DNA of 64,000 nt. It comes from Pleurodeles waltl (taxonomy: Eukaryota; Chordata; Amphibia; Caudata; Salamandridae). The notes under the pieces were generated by a model. It ran no database searches and was not told where the DNA came from. It saw only the letters and a program-made list of their open reading frames with translations. Shown piece by piece: positions 11,681 to 24,149 of the stretch. The position numbers were made by a program, and so were the translations under genes. How positions within the stretch are numbered: position 1 is the first letter of the stretch; every line of letters starts with the position of its first letter. The stretch spans positions 1,175,556,863-1,175,620,862 of the forward strand of contig NC_090437.1 of assembly GCF_031143425.1 (NCBI RefSeq), in the 5' to 3' direction.

Positions 11681-13759
11681 TGTTAGACTTGGCATCCTTG
11701 GTGTGGTCTCCCCTAACTTTTTGCCTCTTTTTCCCAGTTTGTTGATGTGTGCTGGACTCTGTTTTTGCTGTTTTTGTTACTCTGGGCACTTTACCACTGC
11801 TATCCATTGCTAAAGTGCAAGTGCTCCTATATAAAATGTGTATGTAATAGGCTTTCCATGATTGGCATATTTGATTTACTGGTAAGTCCTTAGTAAAGTG
11901 CACTACATGCGCCCAGGGCCTGCAAATTAAATGCTACTAGTGGGCCTGCCACCCACATAAGTAGCCCCTTAACCATGTCTCAGGCCTGCCATTGCAAGGT
12001 CTGTGTGTGGAGTTCACTGCCACTTCGACTTGGTTTTTAAAAGAACTTGCCAGGCCTCAAACTCCTCTTTTTCTACATATGTCACCCCTAAGGTAGGCCC
12101 TAGGTAACCCATAGGGTAGGGTGCTATGTAGGTAAAAGGCAGGACATGTACATATGTGTTTTATATGTCCTGGTAATGAAAAACCCCTACATTTGTTTTC
12201 CACTACTGTGAGGCCTGCTCCTTTCATAGACTAACATTGGGACTGCCCTCATATACTTTGTGAGTGGTAGATTCTGATCAAAAAGGGGTAACCAGGTCAT
12301 ATTTTGTATGGGCAGAATGGTAATAGAAAATCCTGCCTATTGGTGAGGTTGGATTTTATATTTCTATTTTAGAAATGCCACTTTTAGAAAGTGAGCATTT
12401 CTCTGCATTTGTGACTTACAGCCTGTCTCCAAGCAACATCTGGGCTGGGCTGGTTGACAGCTTCCTTATGCATTTCACCCAGAGAACCACAAACACAGGG
12501 CACTCAGTCACACCTACACTCATCTGCATACTGAATGGGTCTTCCTGGGCTGGAAGGGTTGAGTGCCTGACACTCACATTTCAAAGGCTAGTGGCCTGCA
12601 CTCACACAATGGACTGCCAAACCACTCACTGGGACTCTGGCAGACATGCCTGTACTGAAATGGTAACTTGTGCACTTCAAAACCACTCTTTGAAGTCTTC
12701 CCCACTTCAAAGGCATTTTTTGGGTATATAAACTGGGTCTCTGACCCCACCAGCTCAGACACTTCTGGACCTGCACCCACAACCTGTCAAGCGGAACTGC
12801 CTGGCTTCCCTAAGGACTCATTTTGACTGTTTTGCTGAGAAGGACTGCTGTCCTTCTGGCCTCTGACTGTGCTGAGAAGGACTCTGCCGTCCCCAAATGT
12901 GCTCTCCAAGGGCTTGGATTGAGCTTCCCCAAAAAAATGTAATCTCTTCAGGAAACTTCTTTTGCACAGAAAATTGTTGCACGGCCTGCTGGAAACGATG
13001 CACAGCCTGCCCTGCGACTGCAAAATCGACACACATCTGAACGGGAATGACGCAGCCTTACTTCCCGAGTGGAAATTTGAAGCATTGCCTGCCTTACGAT
13101 GCAAAAATTTGACACATCGCCTACCGGATCAATGTAACCCCTGTGCCTTCTTCCTGTGCTTCAGGGATTTCCCCGCATCGTCCCTGGGTGTCAAAAAGAT
13201 CCCTGCATCGCAGTAAGGAATCAAGACTGTGCTCCGAAAAAAGATGCAAGCCCCTTGCAGCGTGGAAAGAAATGATGCAACATCTGTGCCATGTTCGAAA
13301 ATCTGATGCATAACTTATTTTTCCAGGCATCTCATCCTCTGCGGTCTCTGCGCCTGTTATTTTTCATGCAAACCAGGTACTTTGTGTATCCATGAGACAA
13401 CTGATGATTTCTAAAATTTAAGACTCTTTTAAAACTTGTAAAAGTGATATTTCATCTTGTGCTCATTGAATCTTTGTCGTTTTTGACCGTATATTATTCA
13501 GGTAAATGTTATCTATTTTTCTAAACCTGTGTGGTGTATTTTTGTGGTGTTTTCACTGTGTTACTGTATGATTTAGTGCAGAAATATTTTACACATTGCC
13601 TTCTAAGTTAAGCCTGACTGCTCAGTGCCAAGCTACCAGAGGGTGGGCACAGGATAATTTGGATTGTGTGTGACTTACCCTAGGATTGTGGTCTGTACTT
13701 GTGGTCCGTACTTGGACAACGGTGTATACCTATGCCAACTAGAGACCCCATTTTCAACA
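11681..13759 (+). mobile_element. LTR family copy B, inserted in intron 1 of Harbinger copy H1
   Basis: It begins TGTTAGACTTGGCATCC, as copy C does (TGTTAGACCTGGCATCC), and ends with GACCCCATTTTCAACA, matching copy C's GACCCCATTTCTAACA. Shared internal blocks include the CTCTGGGCACTTTACCACTG block near 11780, the CTACTAGTGGG block near 11935, a TATATAA at 12725-12731 and the GTGTTTTCACTGT block near 13547. There is no gag or pol. The flanks do not form an obvious 5-bp duplication, so one edge may have been altered. The length is 2079 bp. Confidence 0.8.
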
Positions 13760-13899
13760 TCGCACATATGCACAAATGTGACCTGTGTGGAGAAACGATG
13801 ATGGTGAATTATAGACTTTATGATATGAGGTCATCTCACTTACTTGCTCCTCTGGTGAGCCATAGAGCAGGCCATACTAGAGAAGGACCTGATCAAACA

Positions 13900-14504
13900 G
13901 CTGCTTCAGTTCATCTGGTGTGAAGCCAGGTTGAGCCCGTGACTCATTCATCATCGGTAACAGCACAGTTCCTCAACTGATGTAACAACTGCAACCGGAC
14001 GGAGCCTGGCTTCTTGGTAAGTGTCATGCATAACTACTTTTTACATTCAATGTCTACTGGTATGACCATTAAGTGTGTGACTCATTGTGTCTTTAAGGTC
14101 TCATCCCATACAGAAGACTCAGCCTATCCCAACCGTCTTTGGTTGTTGACACCCCTGAGGAACCCAAGAACGCCAGGTAATGTCCACTTCAATGAGGCCC
14201 ATGGCAGGACAAGGGGGCACATGGAGCGGACTTTTAGGCTCCTGAAGGCAAGGTTATGTTGTCTTGACCGGACTGGTGGAGCCTTCTGCTACTCAACCAG
14301 GAAGGTTTGTCAGATCACTGTGGCATGCTGTATGCTCCACAACATTGCAGTGCAAAGGCTAATCCCTTACAATGTGGAGGACAATGAGCCTGATGGGCCC
14401 CAGGTGAGAACCCTGACCTGGCACATGATGATGATTATGATCGAGATAGTGGTGAAGAGGAAAGAGTAGACGTGCATCAAGATCTCATCAATACCTACTT
14501 CTAA
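13900..14504 (+). pseudogene. HARBI1-like transposase, end of exon 2 and exon 3, copy H1
   Basis: The tail of exon 2 (about 13935-14016) matches the last residues of the better copies: HSFIIGNSTVPQLM, then a stop, then GAWLLG. A GTAAGT donor follows at 14017. After an intron of about 97 bases, exon 3 starts at 14114 following CATACAG. It carries the DDE_Tnp_4 block with SAYPNRLWLLTPLRNPR, FNEAHGRTRGHMERTFRLLK (the Glu of ERTF is the third catalytic residue) and VACCMLHN. A frame change in the acidic tail leads to the expected terminus ahead of the TAA at 14502-14504. The catalytic Asp residues of exon 2 are missing because most of exon 2 is gone. Confidence 0.82.
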
Positions 14505-15599
14505 TGAATGTAAGTAGCTCAAGATTGTCCAGTAAAGTGCGCATGTCAGGCTGGCCGTCACAAGCCGGCCGGCCAAAGGGACATCCACTTTTTAAACAAG
14601 TGCACAGATCCCTGCTGCCACTCAGCAGCAATTGCTTTGCCCCATCCTGACACCCGGTTCAGGACGTGGTGCTGAAAAATAATATGGTAATAAAAAGAGT
14701 TTATTACCATTTTATTTTTCTTTTATGGGGGCATTTTTTTGGCAGGGCGACGCTCCTCCGCTCAAATGGAGGGGCCGTCCCTGCATGTACATCATTCCTG
14801 GTAACCTTTGATGTTTAGTTTTCTGCAAAGTTCTTGTAGGTATCACATTACTTTGCCAAGGCTGGAAATATGTGGCTGGACAAATTTTGTTTTCCGAAGT
14901 GTTCAAATATGGTATGATAAAACGCCTATAGCACATCATATGAGTTTGATGGGGGCAATACGTTTGCTGTATACACACTAGAAAGTGTTATTCTTGTGAT
15001 GAATCAGAGTCATGTGGCCAATTGATATGTTCATATTTGATATGCATTGTGATTGTGCTGTAGATTTGGGCATGAGGACTATTTCAGAGATGCTATAACA
15101 ATTAAACATTTTGGCTGCTGTAAAGATTGATGTGTCCTGTATACATTCCTACAATGGCCAATGGCCCTGTACCTAGATGCGTGTCAACATACATGACATG
15201 GTTTTGACAGGTGGGTTCTCCTATGATCTTGACATGTTGTTGGTCTTTTAGCTTAGCAATTATGATTGCAACTCCTTGTCAACAAGTGTATTGCATGACT
15301 ATCATGGCCTACACACTGGCTGCTTGCCACATTTCCCTCCTAGACATGTGTACAGGACTTACATGATGTCAGACATATGGTTGTGTAGCTGTACATTTCA
15401 GTTTTGCAGTTACAGACATGAGACAATGTTGTTTTAGTGAAAATGTTTATTTGAGTGAACGAAAATTTGAACATGATAAGTGGAAAAGGATGTCATGGGG
15501 GTGTCATAAGGGGAAAAGGGTATCATAAGAAAGGTGAACGGGAGAGTCATAGTTAATGAAATCATATGGGTAGATGCCACAACATCTGGAGTTCATAGT
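14505..15599. other. spacer between convergent Harbinger genes, no gene
   Basis: This non-coding stretch lies between the transposase 3' end and the Myb-like gene 3' end. At 14532-14575 it has a CCGTCACAAGCCGGCCGGCC segment with partial palindromes next to AAAGTGCGCATGT, similar to the hairpin at 7923. Nothing else is recognised. Confidence 0.5.
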
Positions 15600-17958
15600 C
15601 CTCCTCCCATCTGAAATGGAATGTGGTTCAGGTATAGTGCACAAGGTGAATATGGCAACACAAAAGAAGACATCAAGAATGATGTTTTTTGCTGGTTATG
15701 GTGGGTGTCTTGCCATCGCAACTCCCGAACGTTTACAAAGACGTCCTAGCCTGTGTTGGTGGGCGGGAGGATCAGCTTCTGCAGAGGCAAGGGTGTCTTC
15801 AGGCCTGGCCTCCCTCTCTGTGGCTGCTGCAGATGTGGTTGGGCTAGATGGAGGTGCCACACAGGGAGTGGTGGATATTGTCAGTGGAGGCCTGCTCTGG
15901 GATGTGAGACTGTCCCTCAGTACCCCTGTTAGGTAGGCCAAGTTTACATTGAGGGCCTATCACTGCTGTTCTTTGTGTCTGTGATAGTCCCTCTGCATCT
16001 GCTTCATCTCCGGAAGTTCTCTCAATAACTGCCCCATCATGCCTTGGGACTCTTGATAGAGCCCCACAACGTGCCTGATGGGCTCCTCATCAGGGGTGGG
16101 CAGAGTGACCTGCCTCTGTTAGCCCACAGGATTCCTCCTACAGACCTTCCCCCCTCCGGTCTGTCCCCTTAATACAGTGTGCTCTCCTCCACTGGTTCCT
16201 GGATCCTCAGAATCAGGAGTGGTGTTCTGTCCCTCAGAATCCAGGAATAGAGGGCACAAGATGGTGGTACCTGTGCTAGGTACAAAGGTTGGGGTGTAGA
16301 TATCGATGCTACTGGGCTGGGAGTTGCTGCTGTGGTGAAAGTGGTCCACGCTGTTTATGCCTGACAGGATAGACCTGATGGGCCAGCTTAGTCTTCCACG
16401 TCCACAAGTCCATGAGTTTCTTCATCACGGAGGGATTACTCTGGAGGTGAGTTGGCGGTCTGGTCGGTTGCTGATGTCTGGGTGTTTGATGTTCCAGATA
16501 AACCTGTTGAGAGCTGGTAGATATTGTGTTAATTTGAAGTGCTGTTACCACATACACAAGCCTTATTCACAGTCAGCATTTTCTCAGTCCATTTGTTGTA
16601 GTGCTACTGATCCAATGGCATTGGAGTTATACACTTGACAAGTGACGAGCTTGGCATGCCTATTTCACTGAATCTGCACATTAGTTGTGCTATTGATTTC
16701 CACTCTGGATGGAGATACAGACATGTGAACTTTCAACATAATTGTGACCAATACTGTAGGATCAACATGTATATCTGGCCATTCCATGGCCTAGGTTTGT
16801 TAGCTAGAGGCAAATACCCAAATTTGAAGTGGGGATAGTTGTCTTGTTTGCTCAGTGGATTTTGAATGAGCCTGTTGCCATGTAATCTGATGAGACATCT
16901 CCAATGCCTTAGATGTACTAGTTGTGTCCACTTGCTAAGGTGTCATGTGTGTCCTTTACACATTCCTTTGGGCTAACAAGTACAGGGACATGGTAGCAAG
17001 ACATGTCAGTTGAATAATTAAGTCTCATATATTGAGTAGCTACTCCCATTTGATAGGGCATGTGTGGTGAGAGGACATGGAGGTGTTTGACTAGCAATGG
17101 AGTGTGGCATGTTGATTTCTAGTTAGTGATACAACTCCAACTGCAGGTATTGCCCGATGACTGTCTGTGTCCTTCCCACTACCCCAGTATTCTCCTCTCA
17201 GAGGGGGCTAGATGACTTGAGAGAAAGCAGAGAGGTCTTTGACTAGCAATGCAATATGGCCTGTTGGTTTTGACTTACAGGGACAAGGCCTCCTGATAGT
17301 TGTAGTCATATCACCCTCTCCATTTCCCCCACTAAAGAGATGTTTGTTTGTATGACATCTCATTAGGCACACAGTAGTTGGGTGGGGCAAGAAGTCTTGG
17401 CTTGACTTTGTAAACGTTCTACCTTTACAACCCCCATTGCAACCTTTGACATTTCTTTTGGATGGTTACATGTGGTGCAATATAGCACACTTTACATTTC
17501 TGTGACAACATCTCTGCTAGTTTGCCTATTGCATAACAGTTACATGATTGTACCACACAGTGACAAAACTTGAGTGGTGGGCATTCAGGTTATGACACAT
17601 TCTTGACAGTGTTTGTGTTGTGACTTACCAGACTGCACTCCTCCAGGTATTCCTGTCAATCCCTCAGGATGTATGATAGCCAAGACCTTCTCCTCCCAGG
17701 GTAATAATTTTGTTTGGGGAGTGGGAGGGCTACCACCAGTCCTCTGGGCCTCCATGTGTTGCCTGGTGACCAGGGAACGTACTTTGCCCCTGAGGTCATT
17801 CCACCTCTTTCTGATATCCTCCTTTGTGCACACGTGTTTCCTAAGGCTTTCACCCTGTCAACTATCCTTTGCCACTTTTCCATTTTCCTACTGAGAAAAG
17901 TGCTGTGGACTTTTGCTCCAAACAATTGTGGTTCTACTCTAAGGATTTCTTCTACCAT
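15600..17958 (-). pseudogene. Harbinger Myb/SANT-like gene (gene 2), copy H1
   Basis: Exon 1 (about 17958-17639) encodes a Myb_DNA-bind_5-like domain: EEILRVEPQLFG, SRKMEKWQRIVDRVKALG and, after a one-base frame change, KRWNDLRGKVRS, then WEEKVLAIIHPEG. It ends at a GTAAGT donor. Proline/serine/threonine-rich exon remnants follow at about 16557-16119. The C-terminal part near 16080-15700 contains a Met/Gln/Glu-rich helical stretch around GMMGQLLRELPEMKQMQ, likely a coiled coil. Such Myb-like partners of Harbinger transposases bind element ends and help bring in the transposase; that is known from the family, not shown here. The N-terminus and frames are damaged. Confidence 0.78.
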
Positions 17959-18990
17959 TACTTTTAATTAAACTTCTGAGAAATGTTTTTTTTTTTACGT
18001 CAGGACATTGTGAAAAAACAAAAGGGGATGGTGCTGATGTGTAGAAGAAATGGATGGTGCAAGGGAAAACTAGATAACTGGTATGGTGTGTGTGGCTTGT
18101 CTTGTGAATAGATGAGAAGCTATCTTTTAATTGGAATGCTGCAATGCAAGTGTATGGTCTGGCTCTGCTGCAGTTGGGAATCCAAAGGGTCATGGTCTGG
18201 GTTTTGGTATGTTTTATAGTGTGCTGCTCAGATGTGTCCACTGGCCCAATATGTGTCAGCTGTGTTGGTTTTTAAACTATCCAATGGGCAATTGTCTTCT
18301 GCTTTACTGGCTGCAAACCTCTGTGGTCAACTGCCACTATCTAATGGCCGCCGTCGACCCCCATTGGATAACTTCTGCTGGGAGTTCATTGCATGGCCAG
18401 TATCATTGTAATATTGTCAGAGGTTCCCCAAGGTCAATGGCAGTGTCAGAGTGCCAACTGCCACAGTTTTTGGCCTCCACTCTGCTGACGTGACAGCTCT
18501 TGGCTTGACATGTTGGAGTTCAGGCTGCTTACATTATAATATGGTGGTCTATTGGCGGCAGCCGCGGGGGTCTTTTCGGACCTCCGCCATGGTTCTTTGA
18601 CGGTCTGACTGTGAAACTCATAATCGGGCCCTTAATGTTTTAGTTCCTTGCATAATTGTAAGTACAAATATGTAGATCACATTTTCAACATAAACATTTA
18701 TATGAATCAATAAATTGTAAAAGAAAAATAATGTTCGGACCAACTTTGTCACATTAAAATATTTTAATAAATGAGATATGTCTCTCATCACTAATTATTG
18801 ATAAGTGAAAAAAGAAATATCCAGCAAAAGGCTTCAAACAGGATCTGAGCTCGTGAATTTGTTGCCCAAACTTGCTTCCTATATACACTGCCAAACTGTA
18901 ACATCCTCAGGAAGGGGCATCTAGTGGGTACGCACAACACAGGCATCTTAAGGACCCTTCTTGGGAGGGGTGGATTGGATATGACCATGG
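17959..18990. other. right end of copy H1, then 350 bp without features
   Basis: 17959-18631 is the non-coding right end of copy H1, finishing in a GC-rich stretch (18545-18600) with GGCGGCAG and CCGCCATGG and the terminal GGGCCC at 18626-18631. 18632-18990 is AT-rich and has no recognised feature; it may be host sequence separating two insertions. Confidence 0.5.
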
Positions 18991-21900
18991 TTAAGGAGAG
19001 GTAGGATATGAATTCCGGAGGAGGGGAACTGGTAGGAGGGGTGAGAAAGGTTTGGGGATTGGAGGTAGAGTGAGCTGGATTGGGTGAGGTACGTGTGTCT
19101 GTATGTTTGGGTGTTCCATGTGGGTCTGGTGTATGTTGTGGATGTGTGCTTTGTTGCAGGTGTCTAGTGTTTGGTTGAGTGTGAGCTTTTGGTTCTGAGT
19201 GGTATTGTTTTGCATGTTGGTGTGCATTTGTGTTGTTTTGGATGAGTGTGCTGTTGGGGTGGGTGTAGGGGTTGTGGGTGTGGTGGTGGTTGTGGATGTT
19301 GTGATAATTGTTGTGGCCGTGAGTTTAGTGTCAATAGTTTGTTTATGTTGTTTGAGTTTATGTGTGTTAGTGACTGTGTTGCTTGTGTCTATTGGAGTGG
19401 ATACCTGCATAGAAGTGTGCATACAAGTGTGCTTGGGATTGGGGTAGGATTTGAGATTTGGGGTGCGGATGGAACTGAAGTTGGGGCAGTAGGCCCCAGT
19501 CAGTGAGGAGGCTATTTTTGCAAGAGATCTCTGCATGCCTGAAACTGTGAATGGCATCCAGAAATGCAACCATTTGTTGCATTTGGCAACTAAGGCCCTG
19601 GATGCCATTCACAATCATTATCTGGCCTCCAGAGATCCTGCTTAAGGGGTCAAAAGCCGACTCACTCAGCAGCAGGGCAGGGTGCTTGCTACGTAGGAAA
19701 CCCCAGCCTTTTTTCGGGGTTGGTTTTGGTCAACTCAGGAGGTGGAGGATAATATGGAGAGTGGAGATGGGTCTCTGGGTGGTAAACAGGTCCACCACCA
19801 CTAGGGACTAGGTGCTTGTGGAGGCCTCCGAAGCTGATGATCAGCTGGTGGCCTTTGATCTAGTCCCCTCTCCCTCCATGCCACTGTGTCCATTGATCAC
19901 AAAGGTTTTACCACCTGAAATACAGTTGCCTTCCCATCTTCTTAGCCAATGTACCCTTCACCTGCTCTTCAAGATGCTGTAAAGATATATATAATAGTTT
20001 TGTTGTATCTGTGTAAATATAACTGACATTTCAAGATTTTACAATTTTCATCTGCTTCAACTAGAGAACTAATGTTACCAATTTTTAGGTCAAACAAAAA
20101 AAACACATTGTACATTGTCTGCACAACGTGAAACAGGCTGACCAGACATTTCAATTAGAAGATTTCAATTTTCAATCAATGTGCTTTAATATTTACTGTA
20201 ATGTTGTACCAATATTTTGTTAAGTTGAAAGGCTGTATTATTTTATAGGCCATTTGACAATGGGAATACTTACTTTAATTGGCCTATTTTTTTTTTTTAG
20301 TATTTCTAAATAATTTTTTCAATCTTGTACTGAAGTTGCTTATTAATGTATCTCGTCCTACGTATTTACTTATGTGGTTGAAGAAATGTAAAAAATATAC
20401 TTTATTTTTAATGCTGCAGAGGTAAATACTTTGTTTACTTCAACAGCATAAATAAATACATAGGGCTTCACACATTAGTGCAGATAGAAATATTTTAAAA
20501 CGTTTCTCTGAAATATCTTTGTTTTATGTTATTTTTCAAAAGAATGTGACATATCTTAAAAAATAAAAATCTGCTTTTCAGGTTAGTTATATATCGGTGC
20601 AACATTACAGTAAGAATTAACACACATTGATTCATATGAATTTGAAATGCAAAAGTACACTCAAAATTAAATGTAACATATTTAAAATGTTTACTTTGAT
20701 GCATTTTCAAAAATTTCAGAATGAGTCATTTTTTGTGCCTGATTTGGAGTTTTGCAGATACAATACTCCAATATTTACATAATGGAATTTCACTCCCTCA
20801 AAGTCCAAGTGCATTGTAAAATATTGACCTTGGAATAGCTAGGACAAAATTTCTGTTTTCTATGTGATGGAACATTCCATCTGCAAAAGTCCCTTTAAGA
20901 AATCTTGTATCATTAATGGTAATTATACTGGATATAGGAAAGGACATTTGATAAATATGTTTAGGCAACATGTAACCCTGTCACAAATGTGTTTACATTT
21001 CTGTCAGTCATTTTGAAAAATGTATGCCTATAATATACATTTTTCTAAAAACAGACTGGCTTACGAACACATTAGTGAATGAGTCAGATATCATGGAAAA
21101 TTGCCACATTCAACATAAATTGACATTTTTTCATAACTATAAACATATTTTTAATATGCGAATAACCAATTTAGAAACCATTTTTTGGGATGTTTTTGGA
21201 CATTTTGGCTCACTTGTTTAATACTGATTGTTCAAAATACTGAATCTCAATTGTAATTTTTTAAACAGTCACTGTATCATAGGTGCATGTGATGCTATCA
21301 CTTGTAATGAGGGAACGTAGCAACCTTCACAATTTTGAAGGAATATCACACCTGACACAAAATAGATCATTTCCGTGTTTTGTACAACTGTCTGTTATAA
21401 AATGTCACAAAAGAGTGTTACATTTATTTTCAGTAGGCATGTGTCTGCTCAAATAAATCCTTTATCTGAAGGAAATATGGTGTCCTTTTTAACAATTTAT
21501 TGCACAAAACACATTATGATACACCTTCTCGAAAAACTACACCTTGAAAAGACAATTAAAAAGTAAACTTACATCCTTTATGCTGCTATCTGGACTTCAA
21601 ATGCTCATCAAGGCGTGGATAGGCCACTGCAAGTATGCGGCCCATTTTGCATGTTGGGAGGACTGGCTGAGCTGGATGTCTGCTGATTTCTTGGACCAGC
21701 GTGTAGCTCCTCCCATTGCTGCAACAGTGGAAGCTGTGCAGCTTATAGACCTCCAGGGTCTGCACCTTCTTCACAATGGTCTACCACATGTCTTTCTTTT
21801 GATTAGCGTTGACCTGTATGAATACAAAAAAGGAACAAAAAATAGTTTTTCGACTTTGTGTTTAATTGTATTGATGTAACACAATTTAGAGACATCAATC

Positions 21901-22542
21901 ACAAACTTATTTACAAAGTTACAACAGCATTTAAAAAGAAATTGCTGTAACCTGCTGACTACCCTTATCCTTTGTCATGTGCCTAGTTTACTAATCCAGG
22001 CCAGTGACATCATCTAGGCTGAGTTATTTGTCGGATAATATTAAGAGCAAAAAACATTGTATGTGGCATGTAAAGAAATATAGACATAAATGGTAATGTG
22101 TATCAAATATATGATATATTTTCTAAATTTAGATAATGTGAATTTTATAGACTTCACTTGAATTAATTAAATATGCATATTATATATATGGAAATACACA
22201 TCCAAAAAATACAGATAGGGCGTCAAACACACAACACATACTAATTGTGTGGTGTTGTCTAATTAAAATGTGTTTAAAAATATATACCATATTTTTTCAG
22301 TGTTACTTAGAATGAACAGACACATCAGTTCAATCGCTACAATTCACTCAGGAACGAAAGGGAACAATCTACCCTGTGCTAAAAATCAAAAGGTTAGTCA
22401 GGATCATATTTTAATTTTAAACATGTACCTGTTCCTCTGATGAGCCAAACAGCTGGCTGTCGAGGGACAGGACCTCCATAGCCAGCAAATCCAGCTCCTC
22501 TGACGAGACGTTGGGGGCCCTGTCTCCTGCTTTTCTTGGCAT
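18991..22542 (-). pseudogene. Harbinger third gene: second Myb-type domain plus Ser/Thr/Pro-rich tail, copy H2
   Basis: Exon 1 (22542-22429, 114 nt, open) starts MPRKAGDRAPNVSSEELDLL and ends SSEEQ at a GTACAT donor. Exon 2 (21813-21573) follows a CATACAG acceptor and starts VNANQKKDMW, as the other copies start VNTHQKKGIW or VSAHQKKCIW, but then has a stop and frame changes; it ends at GTAAG. The tail exon (about 19930-18991) holds the conserved block SESAFDPL, IQGLSCQMQQMVAFLDAIHS, then a very Thr/Ser-rich, low-complexity segment. The Myb_DNA-bind_5-like pattern (acidic EEL helix, LFG, KK..W, then RW in other copies) suggests DNA binding. The function of the tail is unknown. Related host proteins with Harbinger-derived Myb domains are NAIF1, MYPOP and TSNARE1. 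Confidence 0.68.
19931..21572. other. AT-rich intron of the third gene, no feature
   Basis: About 1.6 kb of AT-rich sequence with poly-A/T runs lies between the tail exon and exon 2 of the third gene. No coding or repeat structure was recognised. Confidence 0.5.
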
Positions 22543-23114
22543 CGTAGCTCCCGAGGGTCAGAAACAGAAGCAAAAGTTGAGGAGGTGTTGTTGATTGTAG
22601 TGTTAGGAGGCAAGTGAGCTTTTTTGCAACACCGCATACATTTGCATGACGTACTCAATCAATGACAGACATGGACACATCCATTTGCTTTTGTACATTG
22701 CTTTCATATATGTTAGCCTATGGCTGTGTCTGTCGTGGAGTTTCCAACCCACTACGTGGTCAACTTCCGATGACTTACATATACGTCCAAATGCCCTGAT
22801 TGCGAGGTCAGGTGCCTGCCATTTTAGATAGTCAAATAGGTAATTTGTGAATGTTAAGTGCATAACCACCACTCAAAATGGTGGCTAGTTTGTTTACATA
22901 TAGGAAATGCTAATGCTACAGTTGTGCTGTTTTCTTTATACTGCGGTTGACAGATCTTTTTTTTTTTTTTTATTAAAAAATAATTTGTAAATAATACATT
23001 TAAAATGTACTATCTACACATTACTATCAAAAATTAATAGACATGACAAAAATGTTTTTTTAATGAGAAACTCGAAGGAATGTTGTCCTAAATTATGTAC
23101 AGACACCAAATATA
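22543..23114. other. non-coding, AT-rich, with poly-T run
   Basis: This lies between the third-gene start and the surviving transposase exon. It contains a run of about 18 T at 22957-22975. By comparison with the better copies the 5' part of transposase exon 2 should be here but is not recognisable. Confidence 0.45.
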
Positions 23115-24125
23115 TTGTTTAACAAACAAGAAATTTGTGCTATGATTTATGTCTTTAGCTGGAGCCAAATCTTCTGCCTCACAATAGGATTCCCACATCA
23201 AAAACCTCAAGTCAAAATAATGGCAGTACTTCTTGTTGTGGCCACAGGATCATTCCAATACACTGTCACAGTATCTGGTGGAATGTCACAGCCAACTTTC
23301 AATGGTGTGCTACAAGACATTCTTGCTCTGTAGAGTTTCCTCAAAATTAGGATTTTGCCAGTGTGAAGGGAGGTTTTTATGCTTTGGCTCATCTTCCACA
23401 TGTGATTGGAGCAATTGATGGCACACGTATTGCCTTGGTGCACCACAGGACAGAGAACAAGTCTACTGCAATTGAAAGAACTTCCATTCAATCAATGTGC
23501 AAGATGTGTTCTTACTAAATTTGTACATCACAGGTGTCTGTGTGACTTTTCCAGGATCAACACATGATTACTTTGTACTATGGAACAGCACTGTACACCT
23601 GCAAATGTCATAACTTGGACCTGAGAGGGCCTGGCTTGTTGGTAAGTACAATCTGTCAGTTTGAATTCTGGTTAATTTCATGTTTTATGAACTAAAATAG
23701 TATTATATTTTTAGGGTCATTTTTATTATTTTATTCATATAGGAGACTCAGGTTATCCTAACCGACAATGGTTGTTAGCACTGCTGAGGAATCCAACAAC
23801 GCCACGGGACGTCCACTTCAATGAGTCCCATGGAAGAACACGGAGGCCAGTAGAGCGGGCTTTTGGGCACCTAAAGGGCAGATTTTGCTGTCTGGATAAG
23901 ACTTGTGGAGCCCACCTCTACTCACCTGGCAAGCTGTGCAAAATCACCATGGCATGCTGCATGTTACACCAAACATAGCCCTGCAACGTAACATTCCATA
24001 CATTGCAGAGGAGGACGACCTTAACGAGCCACCAGGTTAGGATGTTGAAATGGCAAATGACGATGATAGCGGTGAAAAGGAAGGCATAGAATTATGTTAA
24101 GATGTTATTGACAATTCCTTCTCAC
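23115..24125 (+). pseudogene. HARBI1-like transposase, exons 2-3, copy H2
   Basis: Exon 2 remnants read LLVVATGSFQYTVTVSGGMS, then a stop at about 23330 and frame changes through the first catalytic region (IDGTRI-like at about 23410). The donor is GTAAGT at 23642. Exon 3 starts at 23743 after TTCATATAG with GDSGYPNRQWLLALLRNP, FNESHGRTRRPVERAFGHLK (third catalytic Glu in VERAF) and MACCMLH. It then shifts frame into the acidic tail and reaches the terminus near 24125. The intron is 101 bases. Downstream the LINE at 24150 separates it from its Myb-like partner gene. Confidence 0.82.
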
Positions 24126-24149
24126 ATGTTTAAGTATATATTTACATAT

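Larger units (their letters stand above)
10885..18631 (+). mobile_element. PIF/Harbinger DNA transposon, copy H1, degenerate, carrying an LTR insertion
   Basis: The left end GGGCCTGATTTCGATTTT starts at 10885, and the right end, read inward on the minus strand, is GGGCCCGATTATGAGTTT from 18631. The two share the GGGCC(C/T)GATT core, consistent with terminal inverted repeats. TTA follows the right end (18632-18634), but the left flank is TCT, so the two ends may not belong to the same insertion event. Inside are the transposase first exon (11233-11315), LTR copy B (11681-13759), the last part of transposase exon 2 and exon 3 (13900-14504), and the convergent minus-strand Myb-like gene (15600-17958). 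The nested minus-strand third gene is not seen in this copy. Confidence 0.7.

Noticed and set aside
12375..13330. Open frames within LTR copy B
   Set aside because: Not conserved in copy C at the same positions, so treated as chance frames in an LTR.
10885..18631. Confident pairing of these two TIRs as one insertion
   Set aside because: The ends are similar, but the flanking bases (TCT and TTA) do not match, so the pairing is only tentative.
19199..19506. Plus-strand frames rich in Val/Gly/Cys
   Set aside because: They are the complement of the Thr/Ser-rich low-complexity tail of the minus-strand third gene; composition alone creates them.
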